A DNA stretch of 64,000 nucleotides from Veillonella nakazawae (GCF_013393365.1 NZ_AP022321.1:1936501-2000500), one strand, 5' to 3'. Shown: positions 43,670 through 56,636, counted from the stretch's first letter. Numbers and translations are program-made. The notes: generated by a model from the sequence alone, not told the origin.

Positions 43670-43744
43670 AATTTAAGGAAGTTCTTTTAATCGTCAGTGT
43701 TATTCAGAGAGAGTATCTCTGTTATGTAAAAAGTATTTATAATG

Positions 43745-45208
43745 CTATTTCACATCGCTGAAATCAATGTTCATGCCCAATGCTTTAGCAATGCCTTCAC
43801 CATAAGCTGGATCACATTGGTAGCAATGTTTTGCATGACGTTCTTTGATGAAATCAGGTACACCATTCATAGCCGCTGCCGTATTGTCAAACAAGGCTTG
43901 TTGTTGTTCAGGGCTCATGAGGCGGAACAATTTACCTGGTTGTGTAAAGAAGTCAGAGTCGTCTTCATAGAAGTCATATTGGTAGGCTGGACCAGATACG
44001 TCGAGAGGAGGATTTTTGAATTCCGGTTGTTCAGCCCATTCACCAAAGCTATTTGGTGCGTAGCCAATTGTAGACCCATGGTTTCCATCTATACGTCCTT
44101 GACCATCGCGATGATAGATATTTACAGGACATTTAGCGGCGTTAACAGGGATTTGATAATAATTTGCTCCTAGACGATAACGTTGCGCATCCGCATAGGA
44201 GAACAAACGACCTTGAAGCATTCTATCAGGAGAGAAAGAGATACCAGGAACGATAGTAGTCGGTGCAAATGCAGCTTGTTCTACATCTTGGAAATAATTT
44301 TCTGGGTTGCGATTAAGTTCCATCACACCAACTTCAATCAATGGGAACTCATCGTGATACCATACTTTAGTTAAGTCGAATGGATTGTATGGCATATTGT
44401 TAGCTTGTTCTTCCGTCATCACTTGGATGCATAATTTCCATTTAGGGAAATCACCTTTTTCAATAGCCTCAAAGAGGTCGCGTTGGTGACTTTCACGGTC
44501 ACTAGCTACCACATTAGCCGCCTCAGCGTCGGAAAGATTTTCAATCGGCTGTTGGCAAATCCAATGGAATTTAACCCATACGCGCTCATCGTTTTCGTTG
44601 ATAAGACTGTATGTATGACTGCCAAAACCATGCATTGTGCGGTAGGATTTAGGAATACCACGGTCACTCATGACGATTGTTACTTGGTGGATCGCCTCTG
44701 GCAAGCTAGTCCAGAAATCCCAGTTTGCTGTCGCATCGCGAAGATTTGTTTTCGGATTCCGTTTTACAGCGCGGTTCAAATCAGGGAATTGCAATGGATC
44801 GCGGATAAAGAATACCGGTGTATTGTTACCTACGAGGTCCCAGTTTCCTTCTTCCGTATAAAATTTTACGGCAAAGCCACGAATGTCGCGTTCTGCATCG
44901 GCCGCACCACGCTCACCAGCAACGGTGGAGAAACGCACGAATAACGGCGTTTGCTTGCCTACTTCAGAGAAAATTTTTGCTTTCGTATATTTTGTAATAT
45001 CGTTAGTTACTGTGAAAGTACCAAATGCACCGGATCCTTTAGCATGCATTCGGCGTTCAGGAATCACTTCGCGCTCAAAATGAGCTAATTTCTCCATAAG
45101 CCAAACATCTTGCATCAGTACAGGACCACGTTTACCTGCTGTAGCAGAGTTGCGATTATCTGGTACGGGAGCGCCAAAGGCGGTTGTTAGTTTCTTTTCA
45201 TTATTCAT
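43745..45208 (-). CDS. katA: Monofunctional heme catalase
   Basis: 487-aa small-subunit (clade 3-type length) catalase converting H2O2 to water and oxygen. His55 in [14 protein letters not shown], Asn128 in [15 protein letters not shown] and the proximal heme Tyr in [17 protein letters not shown] are all present, so it should be active if heme is available. With sodA broken nearby, it is the intact oxidative-defence enzyme of this window. Upstream palindromes suggest Fur/PerR-type control. Ribosome site AGGAG before the ATG. Confidence 0.97.
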   Translation of the reverse strand: MNNEKKLTTAFGAPVPDNRNSATAGKRGPVLMQDVWLMEKLAHFEREVIPERRMHAKGSGAFGTFTVTNDITKYTKAKIFSEVGKQTPLFVRFSTVAGERGAADAERDIRGFAVKFYTEEGNWDLVGNNTPVFFIRDPLQFPDLNRAVKRNPKTNLRDATANWDFWTSLPEAIHQVTIVMSDRGIPKSYRTMHGFGSHTYSLINENDERVWVKFHWICQQPIENLSDAEAANVVASDRESHQRDLFEAIEKGDFPKWKLCIQVMTEEQANNMPYNPFDLTKVWYHDEFPLIEVGVMELNRNPENYFQDVEQAAFAPTTIVPGISFSPDRMLQGRLFSYADAQRYRLGANYYQIPVNAAKCPVNIYHRDGQGRIDGNHGSTIGYAPNSFGEWAEQPEFKNPPLDVSGPAYQYDFYEDDSDFFTQPGKLFRLMSPEQQQALFDNTAAAMNGVPDFIKERHAKHCYQCDPAYGEGIAKALGMNIDFSDVK

Positions 45209-45271
45209 ATTACAAACTCCTACTTAGAGATCAAAATAAAAGTAATTTACTTTACATAATTTTTAGATTAT

Positions 45272-45315
45272 ATATCTCAATTAAGATAAATATTATTAAC
45301 GGATAATTATTATCC
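45272..45315. promoter_or_regulatory. Two palindromes upstream of catalase
   Basis: GGATAATTATTATCC (45301-45315) is a perfect palindrome sharing the GATAATTATTATC core with the site at 1334. TATCTCAATTAAGATA (45272-45287) is a near-perfect one. Both lie 64-107 bp before the catalase start, fitting peroxide- or iron-responsive repression. The rest of 45209-45521 shows no gene. Confidence 0.5.
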
Positions 45316-45521
45316 ATTAATCTATAATTAGAATATCACATTTTTTTTAACAGAACAACCCTAAACCTTTATAAATCTTGTATACACGATATCATTTACA
45401 AGGACCAAAATGAGAATTGTGGCATTATATATATTTAAATGCGAACTAAATCTCTCTATCAAAATAAAAAACACCTTGCTTCTATCATCAACTTGTAGAT
45501 CACAAGGTGTTTTCATTCAAT

Positions 45522-45806
45522 TTATGCTGGACGGCTCCAGTCGACTTGTACGTCGATAGCTTCCCACATGCGTGTTAAAGCTAATTTTAGGTTATCCAAA
45601 GATTCTAATGGTTTTACAGTCAAGCGTTCATATGTATCAAGACCTGTAGCATGCTCGATGGCATGTTCGTCGTTCAAGTAAGCGATAACCTTATCAACCC
45701 ACTCTTGTTCAGGTAAATCTACGGACACTGTTTTTGCTTCTGTGTCATAGGACAAGAAGCCATTGCTGTTGATGCCATAATGGATGGCTACGCGAAATAA
45801 ACTCAT
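45522..45806 (-). CDS. Hypothetical protein
   Basis: 94-aa soluble protein (MSLFRVAIHYGINSNGFLSYDTEAK...). No family recognised. ATG 45806 follows AGAGAGGTATAGAT and is preferred over an upstream in-frame start. It lies between catalase and dinB with its own gaps on both sides. Confidence 0.6.
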   Translation of the reverse strand: MSLFRVAIHYGINSNGFLSYDTEAKTVSVDLPEQEWVDKVIAYLNDEHAIEHATGLDTYERLTVKPLESLDNLKLALTRMWEAIDVQVDWSRPA

Positions 45807-45914
45807 ATCTATACCTCTCTTGCGGTAATTTTTAAACACTATATCCATATTGTAACATGAATAAATATATTAGCGAAAGTATTCAATATAAACTTTATGA
45901 GTCTATGTATCGAG

Positions 45915-47348
45915 TTATATGTCTTCGTTAATGTCGCCTACATCACTATTCTTATATAGGTCACGGCCCTTATCCATTTTAGTAGATTCCACATCCTCAT
46001 TAGTAGATTGTGCATCTACTGCGGCCTTTAGCTCCGATCGTTTTCTACGCGTTCCATTGTCTCCGTGAAAGCGCTGCCATAATGCGCCACTCATAACGGC
46101 TGTTTCACCAAATTTAGATTCTAATGAATCTAATATGCCAGCTAGTTTATTTTCAGTCTCATATTTAGGTGATTCGAAAAGACTATCTTGCATAGGTACC
46201 TCTTCATCGAGACCACTCACAGTAAGGCCCAATAAACGGATAGGTCCAGGTGGATCCATCCATCGGGTTTCCTCAGAAGAATACGTACAGGCTTTATCCT
46301 GTATCTTAGTTGTAGCACCTAAGGATTCAAGCTCTTTTGCTTTTCCTTTAGGTTTCTTGCTCGTCTTATCTTGCATCAGTTTATTCCATAAGAGCAAAGC
46401 CGTTTCAAAGAACACATGCTCATGGTCTGATGGCGTGTCTAACCGCTTTTGCCGGGATACGGTGGTGAAATCATCGTACCGAACCTTAATGGATACGGTA
46501 TGACCTAAGAGATTACGTTTTCTCAATCGTTTTGATAAGCGGTTCGCAAAGTATCTAAACTCTAGTTCAATAGCACTACCATCCGTTAAATCTTCTTCGT
46601 ATGTCTCCTCAGCTCCGATAGATTGTATTTTGCGATCTGTTTCCACCGGTCTATCGTCAATCCCGTTCGCTAGTTCCCATATGCGGCGCGCCTGGTTGCC
46701 CACGAGGGGAATTAAACTGCTTTCATCAGGTAACGCTTGAATATGACGCATCAAGTGAAAGCCTCCTGTTTTCAAGATTTTTTCTGTACGAGGACCTACG
46801 CCCCAAATGCGTTTAATCGGTAATGGAGCTAAGATCTCTTTTTCACGACCATAAGGTATGACTACAAGGCCGTCGGGCTTATCTAAATCGGATGCCAATT
46901 TGGCAAGGAATTTATTCGGTGCTAGCCCTGCAGAGATAATAAGACCTGTTTTCTCAAACACTCGGTCTTTAATGGCTCTGCCCAGTGCTTTTGGTCCACT
47001 ATACATGGTAGACATACCGCTAACCTCGAGGAAGGCTTCGTCAATAGATAGAGGCTCAATGTGAGGCGTAAATTCTTTCATAATAGAAAAAATCTGATGG
47101 GATACCTCTTTGTAACGATCCATACGCGGATACACATAGATGCCATCGGGACAGAGTTTCTTAGCACGAGAGATGGGCATGGCGGAGTGAACGCCAAATT
47201 TACGAGCCTCATAGGAGCAGGTAGCAACGACGCCACGTGAAGAAAGACCACCCACAATTACGGGGTGGCCTTTATATTCTGGATGATCCAATTGTTCGAT
47301 GGACGCGAAAAATGCATCCATATCAACATGCATAATCCATCGTCTCAT
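45915..47348 (-). CDS. dinB: DNA polymerase IV
   Basis: 477-aa Y-family translesion polymerase. Catalytic residues in HVDMDAFFASIEQ and LSIDEAFLEVSG; helix-hairpin-helix IKRIWGVGPRTEKIL; little-finger domain with RLSKRLRKRNLLGHTVSIKVRYDDF. The C-terminus is longer than usual for the family (about 350 aa) with a low-complexity charged insert near 335-360 and an about 60-residue polar tail; a short PLL/QxSLF-like clamp motif (MQDSLF) is present. It follows the ArsR gene by two bases and is cotranscribed with it. Confidence 0.95.
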   Translation of the reverse strand: MRRWIMHVDMDAFFASIEQLDHPEYKGHPVIVGGLSSRGVVATCSYEARKFGVHSAMPISRAKKLCPDGIYVYPRMDRYKEVSHQIFSIMKEFTPHIEPLSIDEAFLEVSGMSTMYSGPKALGRAIKDRVFEKTGLIISAGLAPNKFLAKLASDLDKPDGLVVIPYGREKEILAPLPIKRIWGVGPRTEKILKTGGFHLMRHIQALPDESSLIPLVGNQARRIWELANGIDDRPVETDRKIQSIGAEETYEEDLTDGSAIELEFRYFANRLSKRLRKRNLLGHTVSIKVRYDDFTTVSRQKRLDTPSDHEHVFFETALLLWNKLMQDKTSKKPKGKAKELESLGATTKIQDKACTYSSEETRWMDPPGPIRLLGLTVSGLDEEVPMQDSLFESPKYETENKLAGILDSLESKFGETAVMSGALWQRFHGDNGTRRKRSELKAAVDAQSTNEDVESTKMDKGRDLYKNSDVGDINEDI

Positions 47349-47350
47349 TG

Positions 47351-47695
47351 TTACGCTTCTTTTTCGTGCTCAGAAATACGGCAGTATTTAATTTGCGCGC
47401 AAATACACTCATCCTTAGATTTATATAGTTGAGGGATGATTTCTAAAATATCGCCAAATGTAGCTTCATTAATGGAATAACGAGTCCATAAGCCATTACG
47501 TTGAGAATTAACTACACCTGCATCAATTAAGATTTTCATGTGGTAGCTCAACGTAGATTGGGACAAATTGAAGCTAGCTAAAATATCAGCTGCACATAAT
47601 TCATTGCAAGACAACATATCGATGATGTGTAATCTTGTTTCATCGCTTAATGCCTTAAAAATCGTAGCTAAACGTTCGTAAGAAACTTCAACCAT
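47351..47695 (-). CDS. ArsR-family regulator
   Basis: 114 aa winged HTH: FKALSDETRLHIIDMLSCNELCAADILASFNLSQSTLSYHMKILIDAGVV. ELCAAD resembles the alpha-3 metal site ELCVCD but has one Cys fewer; further Cys at the C-terminus (ECICAQIKYC) could supply ligands. Coupled to dinB, an unusual pairing that would put translesion synthesis under metal or redox control. Inference only. Confidence 0.88.
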   Translation of the reverse strand: MVEVSYERLATIFKALSDETRLHIIDMLSCNELCAADILASFNLSQSTLSYHMKILIDAGVVNSQRNGLWTRYSINEATFGDILEIIPQLYKSKDECICAQIKYCRISEHEKEA

Positions 47696-48236
47696 ATCTT
47701 TAACTCCTCAAATCCGTATCAAAAAATGTCAATCTACTTTATTGACTCTATTATATACTATTTCTTAATGTAAATCTATTTTTTTCTTTATATTTGTATC
47801 TTAATAATTTATTATGAATATCATTTTTATATAGATGAGTAATTTTTACCACATTATAAACTAATTTAAGCACGTCATAGTTTGTATATTGTGAATATTT
47901 TAAATAAATTTTCATCTCATAGATTTATTTAGTTATACATAATTCTGCATATATAAAAGTTGCGTAAAATATTCTTCTATAGAATTTTCGATATACGCAT
48001 TTTCTGATAACCTTATAGCATACTTCGATATACCGCACTATATTAGCAATCTAAAGGATTAGATATAAACTATACCGATTTTGTGTTCTAATGACTTTCA
48101 ATACAAAAGACCCCTCATAGAGGGGCCTTATCTGTATAATTCTATAAGTCGATTGTATAGTAGGAAAAACATAGAATTTATAATGATGAATTCTAGTCTA
48201 CTCTAGAGCAATCCTATTATATCAAATTAGTATAGC
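47696..48236. other. AT-rich intergenic region
   Basis: About 540 bp. Contains the promoter region of the ArsR-dinB operon near 47710-47800 and the purA terminator at 48105-48130. I see no gene or repeat in the remaining part. Confidence 0.5.
48105..48130 (-). terminator. Terminator of purA
   Basis: Stem AAGGCCCCTC/GAGGGGTCTT with TTTTG on the minus strand, about 105 bp past the stop. Confidence 0.8.
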
Positions 48237-50757
<2,521 letters not shown>

Positions 50758-50877
50758 ATAACCTCCTAAAATAAATAAAAACAGGTAGATATAGCCAACA
50801 CCTAATGCATGTGCCATAGGCTTGTTGGTCTATACCTACCCTAATCTTTCATATGTTATGTGGGAAGTACCCTACAA

Positions 50878-52173
50878 TTATAGGCCAAAGCGAGCCATGA
50901 TTGTATCTACATGTTTCAATAATTTATGAGGATCGAAGCATGCATCGATTTCTTCAGCAGTCATGTATTTCTTGATGTTTTCATCAGATTTAAGACCTGT
51001 AGCGAAATCTTTACCTTCAAGCCAACGTTCCATAGCGTATTTTTGAACCCAACGGTATGCTTCGTCACGTACGGCACCTTTGTCTACAAGGTGAGTCAAA
51101 ATTGTTTGGCTGAATACAAGACCACCTGTAAGGTTAAGGTTTTTAAGCATTGTTTCAGGATATACCAACAATTTATCAATTGTACGGATTGTAAGGTGAA
51201 GCATGTAGTTCAACGAAATTGTTGCATCTGGTAAGATGACACGTTCTACAGAGCTATGGGAAATGTCGCGTTCATGCCACAAAGCTTGGTCTTCGTAAGC
51301 AGATTGAGCATAGCCACGAAGTAAGCGAGCCATACCGCAAATTCTTTCACATGTAATCGGATTACGTTTATGAGGCATCGCAGAGGAACCCTTTTGTTTA
51401 GGGCTGAAATATTCTTCCGCTTCGCGCACTTCTGTACGTTGCAGATGACGAATTTCCAAAGCGATTTTATCCAATGTACCGCCTACAACAGCGATAGTGG
51501 ACAACAATTCAGCGTGACGGTCACGTTGTACGACTTGTGTAGCGATTTTAACAGGTTCAAGACCTAATTTTTCGCATACATATTGTTCTACGAATGGATC
51601 GATGTTGGAGTATGTACCAACAGCACCGGACAATTTACCAACAGCTACGCTTTTACGAGCGTGCTCCATGCGTTCGATATCGCGTTCTACTTCAGCCATC
51701 CACAATGCTAATTTCAAACCAAATGTAGTAGGTTCACCATGAATACCGTGAGTACGGCCAATCATAGGTGTATATTTGAACTCAGCTGCGCGGCGACGCA
51801 ATACTTCGTGCAAACGTTTCAAATCTTCAATCAAGATGTCGCATGCTTGTTTCATCATGTAACCAAGTGCTGTATCTTTAACGTCAGTAGATGTAAGGCC
51901 AAGGTGGATGTATTTAGCCGCTTCAGGACCTACGTATTCGCCTACTGCTGTTACGAAGGAAATAATATCGTGGTTTGTTTCCTTTTCGATTTCATGAATG
52001 CGTTCAACGTCGAAATTGCCCTTTTCACGAATGGCTTTAGCCGCTTCTTTAGGGATAACTCCCAACTCAGCTTGCGCCTCGGATGCCAATGTTTCTACTA
52101 ATAACATTGTGTCAAACTCGTTGCGTTCGCTCCAAATATGGCCCATTTCTTCTCGTGTATAACGTGGTATCAT
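50878..52173 (-). CDS. purB: Adenylosuccinate lyase
   Basis: 431-aa enzyme of the fumarase/aspartase superfamily, splitting adenylosuccinate and SAICAR with release of fumarate. Signature SSAMPHKRNPITCERICGMARL is complete, with the catalytic Ser in its flexible loop; GRTHGIHGEPTTFG holds the His region. Acts twice in purine synthesis and works with PurA. AAGGAGACATC precedes the ATG. Confidence 0.97.
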   Translation of the reverse strand: MIPRYTREEMGHIWSERNEFDTMLLVETLASEAQAELGVIPKEAAKAIREKGNFDVERIHEIEKETNHDIISFVTAVGEYVGPEAAKYIHLGLTSTDVKDTALGYMMKQACDILIEDLKRLHEVLRRRAAEFKYTPMIGRTHGIHGEPTTFGLKLALWMAEVERDIERMEHARKSVAVGKLSGAVGTYSNIDPFVEQYVCEKLGLEPVKIATQVVQRDRHAELLSTIAVVGGTLDKIALEIRHLQRTEVREAEEYFSPKQKGSSAMPHKRNPITCERICGMARLLRGYAQSAYEDQALWHERDISHSSVERVILPDATISLNYMLHLTIRTIDKLLVYPETMLKNLNLTGGLVFSQTILTHLVDKGAVRDEAYRWVQKYAMERWLEGKDFATGLKSDENIKKYMTAEEIDACFDPHKLLKHVDTIMARFGL

Positions 52174-52518
52174 GATGTCTCCTTTGCATGATAAAAGCTA
52201 GATTTCTTATAGGATAATTGTACCATATGTGAAAGCTCCATTCAATGAATGGACCTAAATTTTCCGAATGATAATTATATTAAATTTACTAATCGTTCGT
52301 ATTTGTTGAAGATGACAGCCATTCATTGAAGTCTTATGATACGTTTTGACTTATGATGACTTTACTTATGATGACTTTGCTTATGATGCCTTTCTAAATA
52401 AACAATTAATAGAATTGAGTTATATTAACTCCGTCTCTATGTATTCGTGCTAATAAAATGATATACTAGAATTATCTGAAATATACATAAACTTGTATAT
52501 CATTATCGGGAGGCTTTC
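52174..52518. other. Intergenic region with a 15-bp tandem repeat
   Basis: 345 bp between the divergent purB and a small membrane-protein gene. At 52349-52393 three 15-bp units stand in tandem: ACTTATGATGACTTT twice and GCTTATGATGCCTTT once, with a degenerate fourth before them. One GTGAAAG heptamer at 52226. No gene. Confidence 0.7.
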
Positions 52519-52929
52519 ATGGCAAATTTAAATCGCAAAGAGCGTCGTGCACAGCGCAATGAATCGAATATTATAGGCATGCTATTACGCCTATTCTTTG
52601 GGCTCAGCTTTATCGGCTTGGCTGTAGTTCTATTTGGAGAGTTTGATCTCAACTATGTATTCTCCATCTTTACAGCAGACATCATCGTATCCTTAATTTA
52701 CGTGATACTCAATAAATCTCGCATCACTACATCCTTAGCGGTTAATACCAATGTACGCGTTATCATTGCATTCCTCATCATGCTAGTAACAATGTTCTTC
52801 TACGCCTTCGCATTATGGCGCGTCGATCAATTTAGCGCACCTATGCAAATCACTTTATTTATCGGTGGCGCCATCGTATACCTTGCGGTGTTCAACTCCA
52901 CTAAGACAATGCTTACTAATCAAGACTAA
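52519..52929 (+). CDS. Small four-helix membrane protein
   Basis: 136 aa: basic N-terminus (LNRKERRAQRNE) then about four membrane helices (residues 19-40, 45-62, 80-100, 108-126). No family recognised. GGGAGG before the ATG. Ends before a strong terminator shared with the convergent malic enzyme gene. Confidence 0.7.
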   Translation: MANLNRKERRAQRNESNIIGMLLRLFFGLSFIGLAVVLFGEFDLNYVFSIFTADIIVSLIYVILNKSRITTSLAVNTNVRVIIAFLIMLVTMFFYAFALWRVDQFSAPMQITLFIGGAIVYLAVFNSTKTMLTNQD

Positions 52930-52941
52930 TACAAACATAAC

Positions 52942-52989
52942 AAAAGAGGCATATCTTACATACATGCGTATGTGAGGTATGCCTCTTGT
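52942..52989. terminator. Hairpin downstream of the malic enzyme gene
   Basis: AAGAGGCATATCTTACATAC pairs with the segment 52968-52987. Bidirectional between two convergent genes. The left arm is identical for 22 bp with the hairpin at 54738 on the other side of the malic enzyme gene. Confidence 0.85.
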
Positions 52990-53017
52990 TATTATTTATG
53001 TATCTGTTAATGAACTA

Positions 53018-54646
53018 TTATTGATTATTTTTGTATTCTGGTTTCCACAAGATAGCATCAATGGCAGCATCAACATCTTGTTCAGGTGCCAAGCCTTCTT
53101 TGATGGCACATTCGGCAACAGCTTTAGCAACTGTACGAGAGAATTGTGTTAATTTTTCTACTGGTGGTAACGTAGCTGCACCTGGTTTTGTAGTATCTAC
53201 AATACCTTGTAAGGCATGAGCTGCTGCGGAAATCATAGCATCACTTAAGCGAGTTGCATTGACAGCTAATACACCAAGACCTACGCCTGGATAAATGAGT
53301 GCATTGTTAGCTTGGCCAATATCATATGTTACACCGTTAAGTTCAATAGGTGAGTATGGTACGCCTGTTGCGATGAGCGCCTTTCCATCTGTCCACGTTA
53401 ACAGATCTTGTGCACTTGCTTCTGCTAATTTTGTCGGGTTAGATAATGGGAAAATAATCGGTCTTTCCACATGACTAGCCATTTCTTGGACAACCTCTTT
53501 TGTGAAAGTGCCTGGTGCTGTCGATGTACCAACGAGGATGCCTGGTTGTACCGCTTTAATGACAGCATGTAAATTAGTTAATTCATTAGCATTAGTGAAT
53601 TCAGAACGTTTACGAGCGAACGGTTTTTGCTCGATTGTTAAGTCTGTCATATCATCGAATAGGAGACCTTGTTTATCTACGAGGTAGAAACGACTTCTAG
53701 CTTCCTCTTCAGATAGCCCTTGCGCTACCATTTCAGACATTACGAGGTTAGCGATACCTACACCTGCTGTACCTGCGCCAAAGCACACATATTTCTTATC
53801 AGTTAATGTGTCACCACTAATTTTGAGTGCCCCTAAGATACCTGCAAGGGAAATGATACCAGTACCTTGGACATCATCATTGAAGGTAGCAATTTGAGGA
53901 CGATATACTTTTAAAATTTCAGTAGCATGGTCGCGACCAAAATCTTCCCAATGTAGGTATAATTTAGGGAATTTAGATTCTACGTAACGAACAAAAGTTT
54001 CTATAAATTTGTTGTATGCATCTCCTGTGATGCGGTTTTTACGAACCCCTAAATATAATGGATCGTCAAGAAGCTCTTGTCTATTTGTACCTACATCAAG
54101 TACAACTGGTAGTACCCATTCAGGATTTACGCCTGCTGCTGCAGTGTAGACCATTAATTTGCCTACGGAAATATCTACGCCGTTAGTACCCCAATCGCCA
54201 ATACCCAAGATTTCTTCTGCGTCAGTAACTACAATTAAGCGAATATCACGACTATCTGCAGCTCGATCTAAAATAGTATCAAGTTGATCTATATTTTCTT
54301 CTGTAATATAGGCTGCATATTCTGGATCAATAAATTCGTGGCTAAAACGTTCTATACTTTCAGCTATGACAGGATCATAAACGATTGGCATCATTTCAAC
54401 AACATGATTGCTAAATACTTTGAAGAATAGAGTGCGATTTGTGGAGAAAATACGCATCAAGAATTCACGTTTTTGTAATAGAGAATCTTTGCGACTAAAT
54501 AATTCATAAGTTTGAATTGCTTGCTGTTCTAACGTTTGTACAACTGGAGGCAATAAACCTTCAAGACCAAGGTTTTTACGTTCTTCCTTTGTAAAGGCGG
54601 TACCTTTATTTAGGAAGGGATTATTCAAAATTTCATAAGCTTTCAT
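53018..54646 (-). CDS. NAD-dependent malic / malolactic-type enzyme
   Basis: 542 aa. Close in layout to lactic-acid-bacterial malolactic enzyme (MleS): [20 protein letters not shown] N-terminus ([20 protein letters not shown]), [13 protein letters not shown] [29 protein letters not shown], the metal Asp/Glu site [10 protein letters not shown] and [10 protein letters not shown], and the NAD loop [13 protein letters not shown]. It converts malate to pyruvate plus CO2, or to lactate if it is a true malolactic enzyme; sequence alone does not decide. Malate is a major substrate of this group. AGGAGG before the ATG. Confidence 0.9.
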   Translation of the reverse strand: MKAYEILNNPFLNKGTAFTKEERKNLGLEGLLPPVVQTLEQQAIQTYELFSRKDSLLQKREFLMRIFSTNRTLFFKVFSNHVVEMMPIVYDPVIAESIERFSHEFIDPEYAAYITEENIDQLDTILDRAADSRDIRLIVVTDAEEILGIGDWGTNGVDISVGKLMVYTAAAGVNPEWVLPVVLDVGTNRQELLDDPLYLGVRKNRITGDAYNKFIETFVRYVESKFPKLYLHWEDFGRDHATEILKVYRPQIATFNDDVQGTGIISLAGILGALKISGDTLTDKKYVCFGAGTAGVGIANLVMSEMVAQGLSEEEARSRFYLVDKQGLLFDDMTDLTIEQKPFARKRSEFTNANELTNLHAVIKAVQPGILVGTSTAPGTFTKEVVQEMASHVERPIIFPLSNPTKLAEASAQDLLTWTDGKALIATGVPYSPIELNGVTYDIGQANNALIYPGVGLGVLAVNATRLSDAMISAAAHALQGIVDTTKPGAATLPPVEKLTQFSRTVAKAVAECAIKEGLAPEQDVDAAIDAILWKPEYKNNQ

Positions 54647-54737
54647 ATAAACCTCCTAATAGGAACTACTTGGTACGACTTACTACTGTACCTACTTTAA
54701 TTATATACTAAATGTCAAGAAAGTTTTATAAACATAA

Positions 54738-54780
54738 AAAGAGGCATATCTTACATACATTTGTATGAGATATGCCTCTT
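54738..54780. terminator. Hairpin upstream of the malic enzyme gene, terminator of tonB
   Basis: AAGAGGCATATCTTACATAC with its complement ending at 54780, overlapping the tonB stop codon. Near copy of the hairpin at 52942. T run on the minus strand makes it the end of the exbB-exbD-tonB operon. Confidence 0.85.
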
Positions 54781-55625
54781 TATTGTCCTAGAATAACGGG
54801 AACTGCTAAGTAAACAGGTTCACCCCGTCGGTTAACGATAGATCCACTGCTTTTGATGATGCGCAGTGCTTCGTCTCGTACAGCTGGTGGTACATCGTCC
54901 ACGATCAGTGGCGTATGTTCGCCAACGATGACATTACCGTTAACATCAAAGTTAACTCGTACTACCACCTTGCCTGTTACGACAGATGCTCGCCCCTGTT
55001 CTTGCACAGTCCGCAAGTAGTCATGAGGATTAATATCTGGTTTTTGTAAAAGCGCTTGTTGTCCTGGCGTCAATAAACTCAATGCTAAATCAGATAAGAC
55101 AGATAAGTCACTAGATTCAGGCAATCCATCTCCAGTTGCATTCGGATCTGATGTTATCTCTTTACCGATAGGCGCTTTACTATTCTTGGAAGATTTTCCA
55201 TTCTTAGAATCTGCTCCGTGCGTAACTACAGCTTGTTCACTGCTACTCGTTTCCGATTCAATAGCCTTTGGAACGGTCCATTCTCGGCGCACACTAGATG
55301 CTGCTGTACTTTCACTTAACTCTTTAGTACGTTCCTCCTCTGGCTTGCGCTCATTCACCAAAGAATTCGCCTTAGGTGCCGCGCCTTCTGGAGTTATATT
55401 CTGTGGTTTTTCCATAGGATTTTCCGCTGGTTTCGGTGCAGTGTCAACAGCCTCAACCCCTGTATCGCTTTCACCATCATCAGGCAAATTAAAGCTAATT
55501 TCCGCCGCATCATGGGCAGCACCTGTACCTGCCATACCACGCAAAGAAAGGCCCATACCAGAGATGAGGATAATTGTAATTCCCAAGGACACAATAAACG
55601 ATTTCAAATAATGCGATTCAAACAT
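54780..55625 (-). CDS. tonB: TonB-like energy transducer
   Basis: 281 aa. One N-terminal membrane helix (about 12-32; FIVSLGITIILISGMGLSL), a long Pro/Glu/Ser-rich periplasmic linker, and a C-terminal TonB_C domain (VVTGKVVVRVNFDVNGNVIVGEHTPLIVDDVPPAVRDEALRIIKSSG). With ExbB and ExbD it transmits the proton-motive force to outer-membrane receptors. ATG 55625, four bases after the exbD stop, is chosen over an upstream frame start. Confidence 0.9.
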   Translation of the reverse strand: MFESHYLKSFIVSLGITIILISGMGLSLRGMAGTGAAHDAAEISFNLPDDGESDTGVEAVDTAPKPAENPMEKPQNITPEGAAPKANSLVNERKPEEERTKELSESTAASSVRREWTVPKAIESETSSSEQAVVTHGADSKNGKSSKNSKAPIGKEITSDPNATGDGLPESSDLSVLSDLALSLLTPGQQALLQKPDINPHDYLRTVQEQGRASVVTGKVVVRVNFDVNGNVIVGEHTPLIVDDVPPAVRDEALRIIKSSGSIVNRRGEPVYLAVPVILGQ

Positions 55626-55629
55626 AGAA

Positions 55630-56034
55630 TCACTTCCGTTCCGTAGCGACGCTAATATATTTAGCGCCATTCACCTTGAGCATGTCCAATAGGGCGATAA
55701 CCTCGCTATAGTAAACATCCTTAGATGCCCGAATGACAAAAGCTTGTCGAGGTGCCTGTTTCACGATAGATTGTACCTCTTCAGCCAATCGTTCGGAAGA
55801 GATTTCCTGATTGTCGATATATAGCGTGTGCGTTGTGGTGAGCGTAATCGTAATAGGTTCAATAGATTTTGCTGTAGATGTGGATGCAGATGGCAAATTG
55901 AGCGGAATTTGTTGCTCTGTATTCATGTACAGCGTGCCAACCATGAAGAATACCAATAAGAAAAATACGATATCGATCATAGGGATAATCATGATGGTCG
56001 GTTCTTTTTTAACCCCTAATGTGCGTCGTCTCAT
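55630..56034 (-). CDS. exbD: ExbD/TolR biopolymer transport protein
   Basis: 134 aa with one N-terminal transmembrane helix containing the essential Asp (IIPMIDIVFFLLVFFMVGT) and a periplasmic domain ending in DMLKVNGAKYISVAT. Its start overlaps the exbB stop by four bases. Confidence 0.93.
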   Translation of the reverse strand: MRRRTLGVKKEPTIMIIPMIDIVFFLLVFFMVGTLYMNTEQQIPLNLPSASTSTAKSIEPITITLTTTHTLYIDNQEISSERLAEEVQSIVKQAPRQAFVIRASKDVYYSEVIALLDMLKVNGAKYISVATERK

Positions 56035-56636
56035 ATATCATGTTCCTCGTTGTACGCATCGAGGATGTTGCCGCACTCATGCTCTAAGGTAGTAATAGAA
56101 TCGTTTACCTTTGCCGCACAGTAACTGTGAAAGCCAAGCGCGATAATCGCTACAGTCAAGCCTGTAGCCGTTGCCACTAAGGCTTCAGATACACCGCCTG
56201 TAATGATGGTAGGCGCACCAATATCGCCACCTACAACAGCAAAGGCGCGAATCATACCCAGCACTGTCCCCAACAGCCCCAACAACGGTGCCATCGTTAC
56301 AATCATACTAAGCCAGCTAAGGCCGCGTTTTAAACGCTCATCGGCGTAAGATACTACGTCTTGCAAACGGTTTTCTAGACCATTATAGTTCTTTGCACTG
56401 CGCATAGCACGAGCAAATAAAGCGCCAAGCTCCTCTGTGTCGCGTTCCAGAACACTTGGTAACATGACCCAAGATTGATTCTTCTCTAACACCTTATTAA
56501 AGCGGCGCAAGTCCTTTGTAAACTTACGATATAAAATGATACGCTCAATGCCAATCATCAATGCAAAGAGCAAAAAAATTACTAGCGGATACATAACAAA
56601 TCCACCAGCCACAAATAAATGCGCTATGCTACTCAT
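56031..56636 (-). CDS. exbB: ExbB/TolQ proton channel protein
   Basis: 201 aa, MotA/TolQ/ExbB family with three membrane helices: MYPLVIFLLFALMIGIERIILYRKF, SMIVTMAPLLGLLGTVLGMI and VATATGLTVAIIALGFHSY. The GLLGTVLGMIRAF motif lines the proton path. First gene of the exbB-exbD-tonB operon; ATG 56636 after GGAGG. Confidence 0.95.
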   Translation of the reverse strand: MSSIAHLFVAGGFVMYPLVIFLLFALMIGIERIILYRKFTKDLRRFNKVLEKNQSWVMLPSVLERDTEELGALFARAMRSAKNYNGLENRLQDVVSYADERLKRGLSWLSMIVTMAPLLGLLGTVLGMIRAFAVVGGDIGAPTIITGGVSEALVATATGLTVAIIALGFHSYCAAKVNDSITTLEHECGNILDAYNEEHDI

